Of a stretch of 64,000 nucleotides of DNA, positions 10,047 through 18,539 are shown piece by piece. The position numbers and the translations under genes were made by a program. Source of the DNA: Anaerolineales bacterium (GTDB lineage: Bacteria; Chloroflexota; Anaerolineae; Anaerolineales; UBA11858); contig JANQED010000019.1 of NCBI GenBank assembly GCA_028278545.1, positions 62,001 through 126,000 of the forward strand, given 5' to 3'. Position 1 is the stretch's first letter; each line of letters begins with the position of its first letter. The notes beneath the pieces are model-generated. The model had not been told where the DNA came from and made no database searches. It saw only the letters and a program-made list of their open reading frames with translations.

Positions 10047-11093
10047 ATGGAAATCATCGACCTTCGATCTGATACCGTCACCCAACCTACACCGGCGATG
10101 CGCGAGGCCATGGCGAAAGCCCAGGTCGGCGACGATGTCTATGGCGAAGACCCCACGATCAACCGCCTCCAAGAAATGGCTGCTGAGATGCTGGGCAAGG
10201 AGGCCGGGCTCTTCATTCCCTCCGGGACGATGGGCAACCTGGCCGCGATCCTGGCGCACTGTAATCGTGGGGACGAAATCATCCTTGGGCATATGGCGCA
10301 TACTTTTCTCTACGAAGCAGGGGGAATCGCTGCTGTAGGGGGCATCCACCCCCGTACGATCCCCAATCAAGCCGATGGCACACTATTGCTGGATGATATT
10401 CGGGAAGCAATCCGCCCCAGGGATTCTCACTTCCCTATCACGCGCCTGATCACCCTGGAAAACACGCACAACCGTTGTGGAGGAGCGGTGCTTTCCGTCG
10501 AATACACCCAGGCTGTGGCTGATATTGCCCGCGCCCACGATTTGAGCTTGCATTTGGATGGGGCGCGCATCTTCAATGCCGCCGCCGCGCTCGATGTAGA
10601 TGTCGTTGATCTGGTCGCTCCGGTCGACTCGATCACTTTCTGTTTGAGCAAGGCGCTCTGCGCGCCGGTAGGGTCGGTGCTGTGCGGCAGCCGGGAATTC
10701 ATCAGCCGCGCCCATCGAATGCGCAAGCAGTTAGGAGGAGGCATGCGCCAGGCCGGGATTCTGGCCGCCGCGGGGATCGTCGCCCTGCAAGAGATCGTGC
10801 CGCGTTTGGTGGAAGATCACCTCCGAGCGCGAACCCTGGCCCAAGGCTTGGGAAGTGTTGCTGGGGTGATTCCCGATACTCGCCAGCCGCCCTCGAATAT
10901 GGTTTACCTGACCTTGAGGGAAGATGTCTCTCTAGACGCTCAGGCCGTGGCTGAAGAGCTGCGAAAACACAACGTCCTTGTGGGCGTAGTGTCAAAGCGC
11001 AGTTTCCGGCTGGTCACCCATTACTGGATCGATGACAAAGCCATCCACACGGCCGTAGAAGCATTCGAGAAGGTACTAGAGAACTATTCGTGA
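10047..11093 (+). CDS. ltaE: Low-specificity L-threonine aldolase
   Basis: A 348-residue PLP enzyme that cleaves L-threonine or allo-threonine to glycine and acetaldehyde. The N-terminal [11 protein letters not shown], the [10 protein letters not shown] loop, [10 protein letters not shown] and the PLP-lysine motif [12 protein letters not shown] are diagnostic. Two in-frame ATGs are 12 bases apart. The second (10047) has GGAG six bases upstream, which overlaps the first ATG, so the second is preferred. Confidence 0.93.
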   Translation: MEIIDLRSDTVTQPTPAMREAMAKAQVGDDVYGEDPTINRLQEMAAEMLGKEAGLFIPSGTMGNLAAILAHCNRGDEIILGHMAHTFLYEAGGIAAVGGIHPRTIPNQADGTLLLDDIREAIRPRDSHFPITRLITLENTHNRCGGAVLSVEYTQAVADIARAHDLSLHLDGARIFNAAAALDVDVVDLVAPVDSITFCLSKALCAPVGSVLCGSREFISRAHRMRKQLGGGMRQAGILAAAGIVALQEIVPRLVEDHLRARTLAQGLGSVAGVIPDTRQPPSNMVYLTLREDVSLDAQAVAEELRKHNVLVGVVSKRSFRLVTHYWIDDKAIHTAVEAFEKVLENYS

Positions 11094-11099
11094 TATAAT
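11091..11099 (+). promoter_or_regulatory. Extended -10 promoter for the nucleoside phosphorylase
   Basis: TGATATAAT is a perfect extended -10 whose TGA is also the stop codon of the threonine aldolase gene. No -35 is evident. Transcription would start near 11106 and give a leader of about 205 nt. Confidence 0.5.
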
Positions 11100-11163
11100 T
11101 TTCAATTGCTTAGCCTGTACCCTGGCATACATAGCATGGGCTGGTTCAGCATAAAGAACAGCG

Positions 11164-11220
11164 CGCCGCAGGGGACGTCGAGGGAATCATTATATCCAGC
11201 CGACGGGCCAAACTGCGGCG
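11164..11220 (+). ncRNA. Structured 5' leader of the nucleoside phosphorylase mRNA
   Basis: Nested perfect helices enclose this 57-nt element: CGCCGCA/TGCGGCG (11164-11170 with 11214-11220), then CGTCG/CGACG (11176-11180 with 11201-11205), then GGA/TCC around an AU-rich loop. A further ATGAA/TTCAT hairpin follows. The position in a long leader suggests a cis-regulatory RNA. It does not match the purine, ZTP, guanidine or preQ1 riboswitch patterns I know. Confidence 0.4.
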
Positions 11221-11310
11221 TTTCGATGAAGTGATTTCATGTTATTTTTGCAGTTTCCGCTTATCGACGAAAACCCGTAATAACCTCTCACAAGATTGGA
11301 GAAGATCATC

Positions 11311-12150
11311 ATGGGTAATTTCCTCACACTCAAAGAGATCGATCAGACTGCTGAGGAGGTGCGCAGCCGCATCTCCAGAAAACCGCGTGTTGGTATGATT
11401 TTGGGTTCCGGCCTGGGGCCTTTAGCAGACCGCGTTAAAAACCCCGAATACATCCCCTACGGAGAATTATCTCACTGGCCTGTGTCTTCTGTTGTCGGCC
11501 ATGAAGGGCGCTTGGTCGTCGGAGAATTGGAAGGACAAGATGTTCTGGTCATGCAGGGTCGCACTCACTATTACGAGGGCCATGAAATGGATCGGGTGAC
11601 ACTGCCCGTCCGGGTGATGCAGCGCTTGGGGATTGAATATTTCTTCGTCACCAACGCTGCCGGAGGCGTAAACCCTGAATTCGAGCCTGGCGACCTGATG
11701 TTGATCACCGATCACCTAAACTTCGTTGGTATGGCCGGGCCAAACCCTCTGCGCGGACCGAATCTGGACGAAATCGGCCCCCGCTTCCCCGACATGAGCC
11801 AGGCCTATGACCTTGAATTGATGGCTATTGCTCGCCAAGTCGCCAAGGAAAATGATTTCCACCTGAACGAAGGCGTGTACGTTGGCCTGGCCGGGCCATC
11901 CTTTGAAACGCCAGCCGACCTGCGCTTCCTGCGCGCGATTGGGGTGGACGCCGTAGGGATGTCCACCGTCCATGAAGTGATCGTCGCCCGTCATGGAAGC
12001 ATGCGCGTCTTAGGCGTTTCCGGGATCAGCAACAAGGCCAATCTCGACGGCAGCACTATCACCACCCACGAAGAAGTCCTGGAAGCCGGCCGGGTGATCG
12101 TCCCAAAGATGGTCAGCCTTATGCGCGGAGTTTTGAAAAACATATCGTAA
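11311..12150 (+). CDS. Purine nucleoside phosphorylase (trimeric, class II PNP)
   Basis: A 279-residue enzyme that phosphorolyses (deoxy)purine nucleosides to base plus (deoxy)ribose-1-phosphate for salvage. GSGLGPLADRV binds phosphate. MQGRTHYYEGH, VTNAAGG, GPSFETPAD and GMSTVHEV complete the site, and ISNKA supplies the asparagine that favours 6-oxopurines (inosine, guanosine). A TTG 15 bases upstream is also open, but the ATG at 11311 behind GGAGAAG is the better start. A long structured leader precedes it. Confidence 0.92.
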   Translation: MGNFLTLKEIDQTAEEVRSRISRKPRVGMILGSGLGPLADRVKNPEYIPYGELSHWPVSSVVGHEGRLVVGELEGQDVLVMQGRTHYYEGHEMDRVTLPVRVMQRLGIEYFFVTNAAGGVNPEFEPGDLMLITDHLNFVGMAGPNPLRGPNLDEIGPRFPDMSQAYDLELMAIARQVAKENDFHLNEGVYVGLAGPSFETPADLRFLRAIGVDAVGMSTVHEVIVARHGSMRVLGVSGISNKANLDGSTITTHEEVLEAGRVIVPKMVSLMRGVLKNIS

Positions 12151-12193
12151 CTTTCCGGCAAGATAGTCGCCAAGCACAAAAATAACCCCCTGC

Positions 12194-12886
12194 ATGGCAT
12201 CTGTTTTACAGTTTTTCAAGGACAACGAAGTCTACATCTACCTGATCTTGGGTATCCTTGCCGTCTGGCAGATACGCAAATTCTTTTTAGGTTGGGATGA
12301 ATTACGCAGCGCGGCGTTCGGCCTGGAACAAGAGAGCGCTCGCGCCCGTCTCAACTGGGCGACGAGCATGTTGGTACTGATCTTCATCCTCGCGGTGGCC
12401 GAATTCGGGCTGGTATCCTTCGTGCTCCCCAACATTCCAGAGATATCCCCCCTGCTCACGCCGACATTGGACTTGCTCGCCACCCCAACCATCACCCTTG
12501 AAGCCACAAATCAGGCTTCAGAACCCGAAAATGCAGCTCCCTCGGTTTCCATTGAAACCCAAGATGTGGGCTGCATCCCTGGGCAAGTGGAAATCACTGC
12601 CCCCTCGAATGGTGAAACTGTCCGAGATGTTGTGGAGATCTTTGGCAGCGCCGATATCCCGAATTTCGGCTTTTACAAATTCGAAATGGCTTCGACCGAC
12701 GATGCCAACTGGTTAACGGTTCAAGCTGGCGATGTCCCCATGAACGAAGACCTGCTGGGATATTGGGATACCTCTCGCTTGCCTACGGGAGACTACGCCC
12801 TGCGACTCATCGTCACCGACAATCAAGGCATCGCCTCGGAACCCTGCACCATTCAGGTGAGGGTCGAGGCTCCTACCGAGCAATAG
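12194..12886 (+). CDS. Membrane-anchored protein with extracytoplasmic Ig-like domain
   Basis: A 230-residue protein with two membrane segments (about 13-30 and 56-80), a TP/S-rich linker (about 90-125) and a C-terminal beta-sandwich domain of about 95 residues (VEITAPSNGETV... to the end). That domain has two cysteines that could form a disulfide. It resembles surface proteins that display an Ig-like domain; function unknown. It follows the phosphorylase by 43 nt and has no obvious ribosome-binding site. Confidence 0.75.
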   Translation: MASVLQFFKDNEVYIYLILGILAVWQIRKFFLGWDELRSAAFGLEQESARARLNWATSMLVLIFILAVAEFGLVSFVLPNIPEISPLLTPTLDLLATPTITLEATNQASEPENAAPSVSIETQDVGCIPGQVEITAPSNGETVRDVVEIFGSADIPNFGFYKFEMASTDDANWLTVQAGDVPMNEDLLGYWDTSRLPTGDYALRLIVTDNQGIASEPCTIQVRVEAPTEQ

Positions 12887-12924
12887 CCTGGGGAACAAGA
12901 CCGGTCACAGTGGTATTTCTAGGG

Positions 12925-12930
12925 TAGAAT
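12925..12930 (+). promoter_or_regulatory. -10 box directly before a start codon
   Basis: TAGAAT ends 8 nt before the ATG of the acetyltransferase gene, which would place the transcription start at or within 2 nt of that codon, i.e. a leaderless mRNA. No Shine-Dalgarno is present. Confidence 0.45.
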
Positions 12931-12938
12931 GAATAAAT

Positions 12939-13478
12939 ATGCCTGAAATCGAAATCCGACCTGCCATCGCCACAGATATTAACGCTCTCATAGCGCTGGA
13001 ACACAGCTATTCCAGCGATCATGTCTGGCAGATGGATTTCAGACGAGAGGGGAACACGATCAAAGTAACCTTCCGCGAGGCCAAACTGCCCCGATCCGTG
13101 CAGGTTCGGTATCCTAATGACCCGCAGACTTTAGCAGACAATTGGTCTGCCCGAGATGGGCTGCTCGTAGCCGTCATAGACGGTGAACCGGTCGGCTATG
13201 TCAGCCTGGCGCAAAACCCGCAATTGAAAGCCACCCGGATCACCGACCTGGCGATCACCCGGCGATTGCGCCGCCAAAAAATCGGCAGTTCGCTGGTGAT
13301 AGCATCTCAGGATTGGGCCTCACGGCATAACAGCCGACGTTTGATACTCGAGTTGCAGCCGAAAAACTATCCCGCTATCCAAATGGCAAAGAAACTGGGC
13401 TTCGAACTTTGCGGCTACAACGACCACCATTTTGCTAATCACGACATCGCCCTGTTTTTCTCTAAATGGTTAAAGTAA
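12939..13478 (+). CDS. GNAT-family N-acetyltransferase
   Basis: A 179-residue GNAT protein. Motif A is recognisable as ITDLAITRRLRRQKIGSSL, where the usual Q/RxxGxG/A acetyl-CoA loop appears as RRQKIGSS. The C-terminal strand-helix (AIQMAKKLGFELCGYNDHHF) is typical. The substrate cannot be inferred. The start codon appears to be used without a leader (-10 box 8 nt upstream, no ribosome-binding site). Confidence 0.85.
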   Translation: MPEIEIRPAIATDINALIALEHSYSSDHVWQMDFRREGNTIKVTFREAKLPRSVQVRYPNDPQTLADNWSARDGLLVAVIDGEPVGYVSLAQNPQLKATRITDLAITRRLRRQKIGSSLVIASQDWASRHNSRRLILELQPKNYPAIQMAKKLGFELCGYNDHHFANHDIALFFSKWLK

Positions 13479-13565
13479 TTGTAGTTATTCAGCCTGGCGA
13501 CCACACCCGCTCGATGGCTGAGCAAGTACCCAAAAATTCTTTGCCCAGGTATTCGTCAACCACCT

Positions 13566-15503
13566 ATGCCATCCCTTATAGGTAGCTTACAGACCATCAA
13601 CCAGCTGCTCACTGCTGGGATCGCTATCACCGCGTTTTCCCTGCTGCTTTATGCTCTATCGTTTAACCTGCGAGACAGGGTGGCGCGCTCGGTTGCGGTG
13701 ATCTTCTTTTGCGTGGTGATTGTCTTCGTAGGAGAGGCAATCACGAGCGTCACCCAGGGGTATGCGTGGGTAAATACCTGGTTCAAGTTGCAGTGGATAG
13801 GGATCATTTTCCTTCCCACCTCGTATTTGCATTTTTCCGACGCCTTACTCTCCACAACAGGCCGGCCCTCACGCGGTCGAAGACGCAACTGGATTCGACT
13901 AACCTATCTGATCTCTTTTATATTCCTGATCATGCTGCCATTTCCCAACCTGATGGGATCGGTGGCCTCTGAATACCCTGCTCTCTACCTGACCCCCGCC
14001 CCGCTTACCTGGGTTTTCTTCGCCTTTTACACCGTGAGCATGAACTGGTCCTGGGTCAATTTTTGGCGGGCATATCGCCGCACGGTCACCACTACCAGCC
14101 GTCGCCGCATGAGCTACCTGATCGCCGGCGCAGTTGCCCCAGCCCTGAGCACCTTCCCCTACCTGACCTACGCGTCCGGCTTCGCGTCAGACCACCCCCT
14201 GCTCTTCTGGCTGACCGCTGACCTGCTCAATATCAGCATGTCGGTGTTGATTGTAGTGATGGCCTATGCCGTTGCCTTCTTCGGCGTCTCGTGGCCAGAC
14301 CGGGTAGTGAAACGACGTCTATTCAAATGGGTTATGCGCGGGCCGGTAACAGCATCCACTGTTTTGGCCGTGACGACGCTGGTGCGGAGAGCCGGTGAGT
14401 CCTATGGTTTTGTGTACTCAGCAGTCGTGCCCATCGCCATGGTGGCTACGCTGCTGATCATGCAATACTCGATCACCATGCTGGCGCCAGTTTGGGAGCG
14501 CCTGCTCTTCTACGGCGGGGCACGCGACGATTTACAGTTGGTTCAAACCCTTGAAGAACGGCTGATCACCTCCAGCGACCTGCGCCAATTCCTGGAATCG
14601 ATCCTCACTGCGGTTTGTGACCGCCTTCAGGTGGACACTGCCTTTGTAATCGTGTTGATCCCGCGAGGGTCTGAGATGATCGTGACGATTGGGGATGTGG
14701 GCCAGCTCCAACAGGCGAACCTCTCGGAGGAGCTGCTCGAAGTCGTCACGAGGAATAATCTCAACAACGGCGCTGTGGATGAAGATGGCATGCGCTTGTT
14801 CACCTGGGGGGATTTCTGGCTCACACCTCTATTCGAAGAGAATCAATTGGGCCCGGAAAACGAGCCGTCTTTGTTAGGTTTGCTGGGAGCCGAACGGCTG
14901 CCTGGGCACTCCACAGACGAAGAGCAGCGACTGGCCCTAGAAACCTTGGCCGAAAGAGCCGCCCTCGCCCTGAGCGACCGGGCCCAACAGCAAACCGTCT
15001 TCAATTCCTTAGAGGTCTTGACTCCTCAAGTTGACTGGGTGCAACGATTACGCGCTGCCTCGCGCTACGACAGCACTGACGTGCTCATCGCTTCGGAGGA
15101 AGAGCTGGCCGAGGGCGACTTCGCCCGCTGGGTCAAGGAGGCGCTCAACCACTTCTGGGGTGGGCCAAAATTATCCAAAAGCCCCTTGCTGCGCCTGCGG
15201 GTCGTGCAAGAGGCATTGGATGAACATGAAGGTATCTATGTAAACGCCTTGCGCTCAATACTCCGTCGGGGCATCGAGCAAGTACGCCCAGAAGGGAAAC
15301 GGAGGTTTACCACCGAATGGCTTTTGTACAATATCCTTGAAATGAAATTCATGGAGGGCAGGAAAGTGCGGGACGTAGCCACCCGTTTGGCTATGTCGGA
15401 AGCGGACTTGTATCGAAAACAACGCGTAGCAATAGAAGCCGTCGCGCAGGCTATAATAGAGATGGAGGATGAAGCCCAGGCAGAAGCTTCTGCCACAAGC
15501 TAA
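13566..15503 (+). CDS. Membrane 7TM-type sensor with GAF and C-terminal HTH-like region
   Basis: A 645-residue protein. The first 320 residues hold about eight membrane helices like the N-terminal 7TM module of some histidine kinases. A GAF-like domain follows (about 330-485), but there is no kinase or GGDEF domain. Instead the last 65 residues (FTTEWLLYNILEMKFMEGRKVRDVATRLAMS...) look like a helix-turn-helix, the second part (DVATRLAMSEADLYRKQ) resembling a recognition helix. This suggests a membrane-bound one-component transcription regulator or a protein-interaction sensor. The S1-domain gene follows after 66 nt. Confidence 0.7.
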   Translation: MPSLIGSLQTINQLLTAGIAITAFSLLLYALSFNLRDRVARSVAVIFFCVVIVFVGEAITSVTQGYAWVNTWFKLQWIGIIFLPTSYLHFSDALLSTTGRPSRGRRRNWIRLTYLISFIFLIMLPFPNLMGSVASEYPALYLTPAPLTWVFFAFYTVSMNWSWVNFWRAYRRTVTTTSRRRMSYLIAGAVAPALSTFPYLTYASGFASDHPLLFWLTADLLNISMSVLIVVMAYAVAFFGVSWPDRVVKRRLFKWVMRGPVTASTVLAVTTLVRRAGESYGFVYSAVVPIAMVATLLIMQYSITMLAPVWERLLFYGGARDDLQLVQTLEERLITSSDLRQFLESILTAVCDRLQVDTAFVIVLIPRGSEMIVTIGDVGQLQQANLSEELLEVVTRNNLNNGAVDEDGMRLFTWGDFWLTPLFEENQLGPENEPSLLGLLGAERLPGHSTDEEQRLALETLAERAALALSDRAQQQTVFNSLEVLTPQVDWVQRLRAASRYDSTDVLIASEEELAEGDFARWVKEALNHFWGGPKLSKSPLLRLRVVQEALDEHEGIYVNALRSILRRGIEQVRPEGKRRFTTEWLLYNILEMKFMEGRKVRDVATRLAMSEADLYRKQRVAIEAVAQAIIEMEDEAQAEASATS

Positions 15504-15569
15504 ATTGACATTGCTAAACGAGTGAAGTTCGACCATTGGAGAGGCAGTTAGTATCAAAAAGGGTAAGTC

Positions 15570-16511
15570 ATGGGACAGAAGGAAGAGTATAAATTCGCCG
15601 AAGAAGCTTCCCCAGATGAATCCTGGTGGTCCGCAGTTATGGCGGACGTGGAAGCCCATAGTGGGACTGCACGAGGCACGCCTGATGACAGCGAGGAGCT
15701 ATCCGCTCCAGATATCGACTGGAAGTGGGCTGAAAATCTCTACAGTCAAGATGAGATTATCGAATTACATGTCACAGGGCATAATCGCGGGGGACTTTTA
15801 GTGGAAGACCAACGCATCAAAGGTTTTGTGCCTCTCTCGCACCTCATAGAGATCTCGGAAGAGACCAACGAAGAAAACATCAAGGAAATCCTGACCGCCT
15901 ATATCGGCCGCACGTTACAGTTAAAAGTCATCGAATGCAATCCTAAACGAGAACGGGTTGTGCTCTCAGAGCGCGCTGCCCAGGCCGCTCCAGGCCAACG
16001 GTTGGAACTGCTCAAACGCCTGACGAGCGGAGCACATATCACCGGTAGGGTGACCACCATCACCGATTTCGGCGTTTTTGTGGACCTAGGCGGTGTAGAG
16101 GGGCTGATCCATATCTCCGAGTTGTCCTGGGGGCGTGTCACGCACCCCAACGAAGTGCTTTCGCCAGGCGAGGAAATCGAAGTCTGTGTACTTAGTCTCG
16201 ACCAGGAACGCTGCCGGGTGGCACTTAGCCTGAAACGGCTTCTGCCCAACCCCTGGGACACAGCGCATCTGAACTATCAACCGGGGCAAGTCGCCGAGGC
16301 AACCATCACGAATATCGTCCCTTACGGAGCTTTTGCCAGATTGCAGGAAGGGCTCGACGGTTTAATCCACATTTCCGAGATCCAGGGGAATCATGAAAGC
16401 CCTGAAGAAGTGCTCATCGAAGGTCAGCGGGTTCAGGTCACCATTCTGCACATCGACCCCAGCCGTCAACAGCTTGGGCTGAGGTTGAAAACAGAAAAAA
16501 GCGAACTATGA
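15570..16511 (+). CDS. S1-domain RNA-binding protein (RpsA-like, three S1 repeats)
   Basis: A 313-residue protein with an acidic N-terminus (1-55) and three S1 OB-fold repeats at about 58-135, 148-225 and 232-310. The second repeat has the full signature TDFGVFVDLGGVEGLIHISELSW. Such short S1 proteins stand in for ribosomal protein S1 or act in RNA turnover; the number of repeats is lower than the six of E. coli S1. A TTGACA sits at 15505-15510, but no convincing -10 follows. The stop overlaps the comEA start (ATGA). Confidence 0.85.
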   Translation: MGQKEEYKFAEEASPDESWWSAVMADVEAHSGTARGTPDDSEELSAPDIDWKWAENLYSQDEIIELHVTGHNRGGLLVEDQRIKGFVPLSHLIEISEETNEENIKEILTAYIGRTLQLKVIECNPKRERVVLSERAAQAAPGQRLELLKRLTSGAHITGRVTTITDFGVFVDLGGVEGLIHISELSWGRVTHPNEVLSPGEEIEVCVLSLDQERCRVALSLKRLLPNPWDTAHLNYQPGQVAEATITNIVPYGAFARLQEGLDGLIHISEIQGNHESPEEVLIEGQRVQVTILHIDPSRQQLGLRLKTEKSEL

Positions 16512-17086
16512 AGAACTGGTGGCTACTCGCCCTGGGAGTAGTGTTTGGATTATTGGGGGCAGGAGCGGTTACCCTGGCCAGCAGCCCACCACGCGGTACG
16601 CCTATCCAGCTCTTGCCGCCTCCCACCCCGGCCCCCATTCTCGTGCATGTATCTGGTGCGGTACACAGTCCTGGGGTGTACGCCCTTCCCCTCGACAGCC
16701 GCGTCCACGATGCCGTCCAGACCGCAGGGGGCTTCACAGATGAGGCGCGGCAAGACCAACTCAACCTGGCCGCCAAACTGCAAGACGGCGATCAGGTGCG
16801 GGTACCAGACCTGAGTTCGTCGGGGGTGACTACGGGATCAACTTCAACACAAAATACTGGGGAGCTAGCAAGTGGAAGTACAATGGGCTTCCCCGTTGAT
16901 ATCAACACAGCCACCCAAGCAGAACTAGAGACCCTGCCGGGCATCGGGCCGGCAACGGCGAGCAAGATCATCGATTACCGTCTGACAAACGGGGATTTCA
17001 CCAGCATTGAGGAGATCCAAAAAGTTCCCGGGATCGGTTCAGCCACATACGGGGATATCAAAGACTTGATCACCGTGCGCGACTAG
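16508..17086 (+). CDS. comEA: ComEA-type DNA-binding protein (SLBB plus helix-hairpin-helix)
   Basis: A 192-residue protein with an N-terminal membrane anchor (4-24), an SLBB domain (VHVSGAVHSPGVYALP..., about 45-100), a low-complexity STGSTST linker and a C-terminal ComEA helix-hairpin-helix pair (VDINTATQAELETLPGIG and IQKVPGIGSATYGDIKDL). ComEA holds extracellular double-stranded DNA during natural transformation. ComEC is not in the window. The start overlaps the S1 gene's stop. Confidence 0.88.
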   Translation: MKNWWLLALGVVFGLLGAGAVTLASSPPRGTPIQLLPPPTPAPILVHVSGAVHSPGVYALPLDSRVHDAVQTAGGFTDEARQDQLNLAAKLQDGDQVRVPDLSSSGVTTGSTSTQNTGELASGSTMGFPVDINTATQAELETLPGIGPATASKIIDYRLTNGDFTSIEEIQKVPGIGSATYGDIKDLITVRD

Positions 17087-17227
17087 GGGCGCAGCCACCG
17101 CACGCTTGCGCGATGGTCGAAGGGCAAGGTTTAGAATGACAATTTCGAGCACTGCGATTCGCAACCTTTCTCAGGTCTCACCGTATACTATAGTGCATTA
17201 AATAACCTGCCAATACAGGAGAAAAAT

Positions 17228-17470
17228 ATGTCTACACAACCAAAGAAACTCTTCCGCTCACGAGATGACCGCATGATTGCCGGTGTTTGCGGCGGTTTGG
17301 GAGAATATTTCGGCATCGATTCCACCCTCTTGCGTCTGATCTTCGTCTTCGGTGCCTTTATCACAGGCAGCGGCCTCTTCTGGGTTTATATCATCATGAT
17401 GATCCTCGTCCCCGAGGAAGTCCCCGCTTCAGAAGACGTTGTCACCACCACCGCAGAAGATGTTGAATAG
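17228..17470 (+). CDS. PspC-domain membrane protein
   Basis: An 80-residue PspC-family protein: KKLFRSRDDRMIAGVCGGLGEYFGID followed by one membrane helix (about 35-60) and a short acidic tail. In E. coli PspC takes part in the phage-shock envelope stress response, but stand-alone PspC-domain proteins are widespread and mostly uncharacterised. AGGAG six bases before the ATG fixes the start. A TATACT at 17184-17189 may be the -10. Confidence 0.88.
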   Translation: MSTQPKKLFRSRDDRMIAGVCGGLGEYFGIDSTLLRLIFVFGAFITGSGLFWVYIIMMILVPEEVPASEDVVTTTAEDVE

Positions 17471-17518
17471 CAATAGCAAAAACGCATCACAAAATCGAAC
17501 CCTCAGGGGCTACTGAAG

Positions 17519-17549
17519 AAAGAGTCCAAGCTCGTCGCTTGGACTCTTT
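17519..17549. terminator. Bidirectional hairpin terminator
   Basis: A perfect 13-bp stem (AAAGAGTCCAAGC with its complement) and a 5-nt loop lie between the convergent PspC and YbaK genes. The A/T run at each foot allows termination from both sides, slightly better for the minus strand. Confidence 0.8.
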
Positions 17550-17571
17550 GGCGAAACTCCCTATTCAGAGA

Positions 17572-18051
17572 TCAATTTGGGCTGCGGCTGATCCGCGCAA
17601 AGCGGGCGCTGGTCAATTGGGCCAAGTCCGAGACCGGCAGACAGATATTCAAGCCTCTCTGCCCGCCCGAGACATGGACCTCGTCGAATTCCTCAGCCGA
17701 ACTATCGATGACGACCTGAAAGCCGCGGTTGATCAATGCCAGCGGAGAAATGCCGCCCACCTGTAAGCCGGTCAATCTTTCGGCTTCGCGCTGTGTGGTC
17801 GCCTTCACTTTCTTCTCCCCCACGGCTTTAGCCAGGACCTTCATATCAACCTCAGCAGTTCCCGGCACCACCGCCAGAATGGGCTTACCGCGTTCAGGCC
17901 TGGTCACCACGATGGTCTTGAAGACGATTTCAAGGGGGATGTTCAGCAACTCGGCTGTTTTTTCCGCTCCCAACTTCTCCCCCGGAAGCTCGAATACTTG
18001 ATGAGGGATTTTGCGCTGCTCAAGCAGACGAGTGACGTTGTTTTTAATCAT
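17572..18051 (-). CDS. ybaK: YbaK/EbsC-type Cys-tRNA(Pro) deacylase
   Basis: A 159-residue YbaK-family editing protein that hydrolyses mis-charged Cys-tRNA(Pro). IPHQVFELP, the conserved lysine in VFKTIVV, AVVPGTAEVDMKVLA and the glycine loop LQVGGISPLALIN fit the family. The ATG at 18051 overlaps the end of the upstream gene by 8 nt and gives the usual length; an ATG eight codons further up is less likely. It is the last gene of a three-gene set headed by the selenoprotein. Confidence 0.9.
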   Translation of the reverse strand: MIKNNVTRLLEQRKIPHQVFELPGEKLGAEKTAELLNIPLEIVFKTIVVTRPERGKPILAVVPGTAEVDMKVLAKAVGEKKVKATTQREAERLTGLQVGGISPLALINRGFQVVIDSSAEEFDEVHVSGGQRGLNICLPVSDLAQLTSARFARISRSPN

Positions 18052-18514
18052 TGACCAAAGCGCGCGCCTTCTCATCGAGATTGATCCCTCTGGAGCGCAG
18101 GAATTTCAGAAGGGTGAGGCGATCCTCGGCGTTCGTCAACCACACCGAAAGGGTCAGCAGGCTGCCATAAAAAGCAAATTGAACCTGCCGCCCGCCGCGG
18201 ATTTTGACCTGCTCGATATCGCCGTATCTTTTGATGCCTTTGAGGATAACACGATACTCCAGGCGATCATCATACAGGATCAGCCTTGGGTTGAGGTTAT
18301 TACGGCTGACACCAAAAACGCCCCCCAAGGGTTTGATGCCTGAAAACGAGTGGCTAATAGGTACATTAATCCCTTCCGGCGGGATGATCTGCAAATTTTG
18401 CAAGCGTTCAAGCTGTTGATGATCCGATTGACTCCCGCGGCGGCGTAACAACATGATAGCGAGAACCACCAACACGATAATGATGTTCGCAGCAGTGATC
18501 AGGATCATTTCCAT
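18044..18514 (-). CDS. Membrane-anchored protein of unknown function
   Basis: A 156-residue protein with one N-terminal membrane helix (about 4-24), a basic RRRG stop-transfer, and a soluble domain with alternating strands (RLILYDDRLEYRVILKGIKRYGDIEQVKI) resembling a bacterial PH-like fold. AGGAGAG precedes the ATG. It begins 25 nt after the selenoprotein gene and overlaps ybaK, so the three are probably one transcript. No function can be assigned. Confidence 0.7.
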   Translation of the reverse strand: MEMILITAANIIIVLVVLAIMLLRRRGSQSDHQQLERLQNLQIIPPEGINVPISHSFSGIKPLGGVFGVSRNNLNPRLILYDDRLEYRVILKGIKRYGDIEQVKIRGGRQVQFAFYGSLLTLSVWLTNAEDRLTLLKFLRSRGINLDEKARALVND

Positions 18515-18539
18515 AACACACTCTCCTACATCCTGGTTC

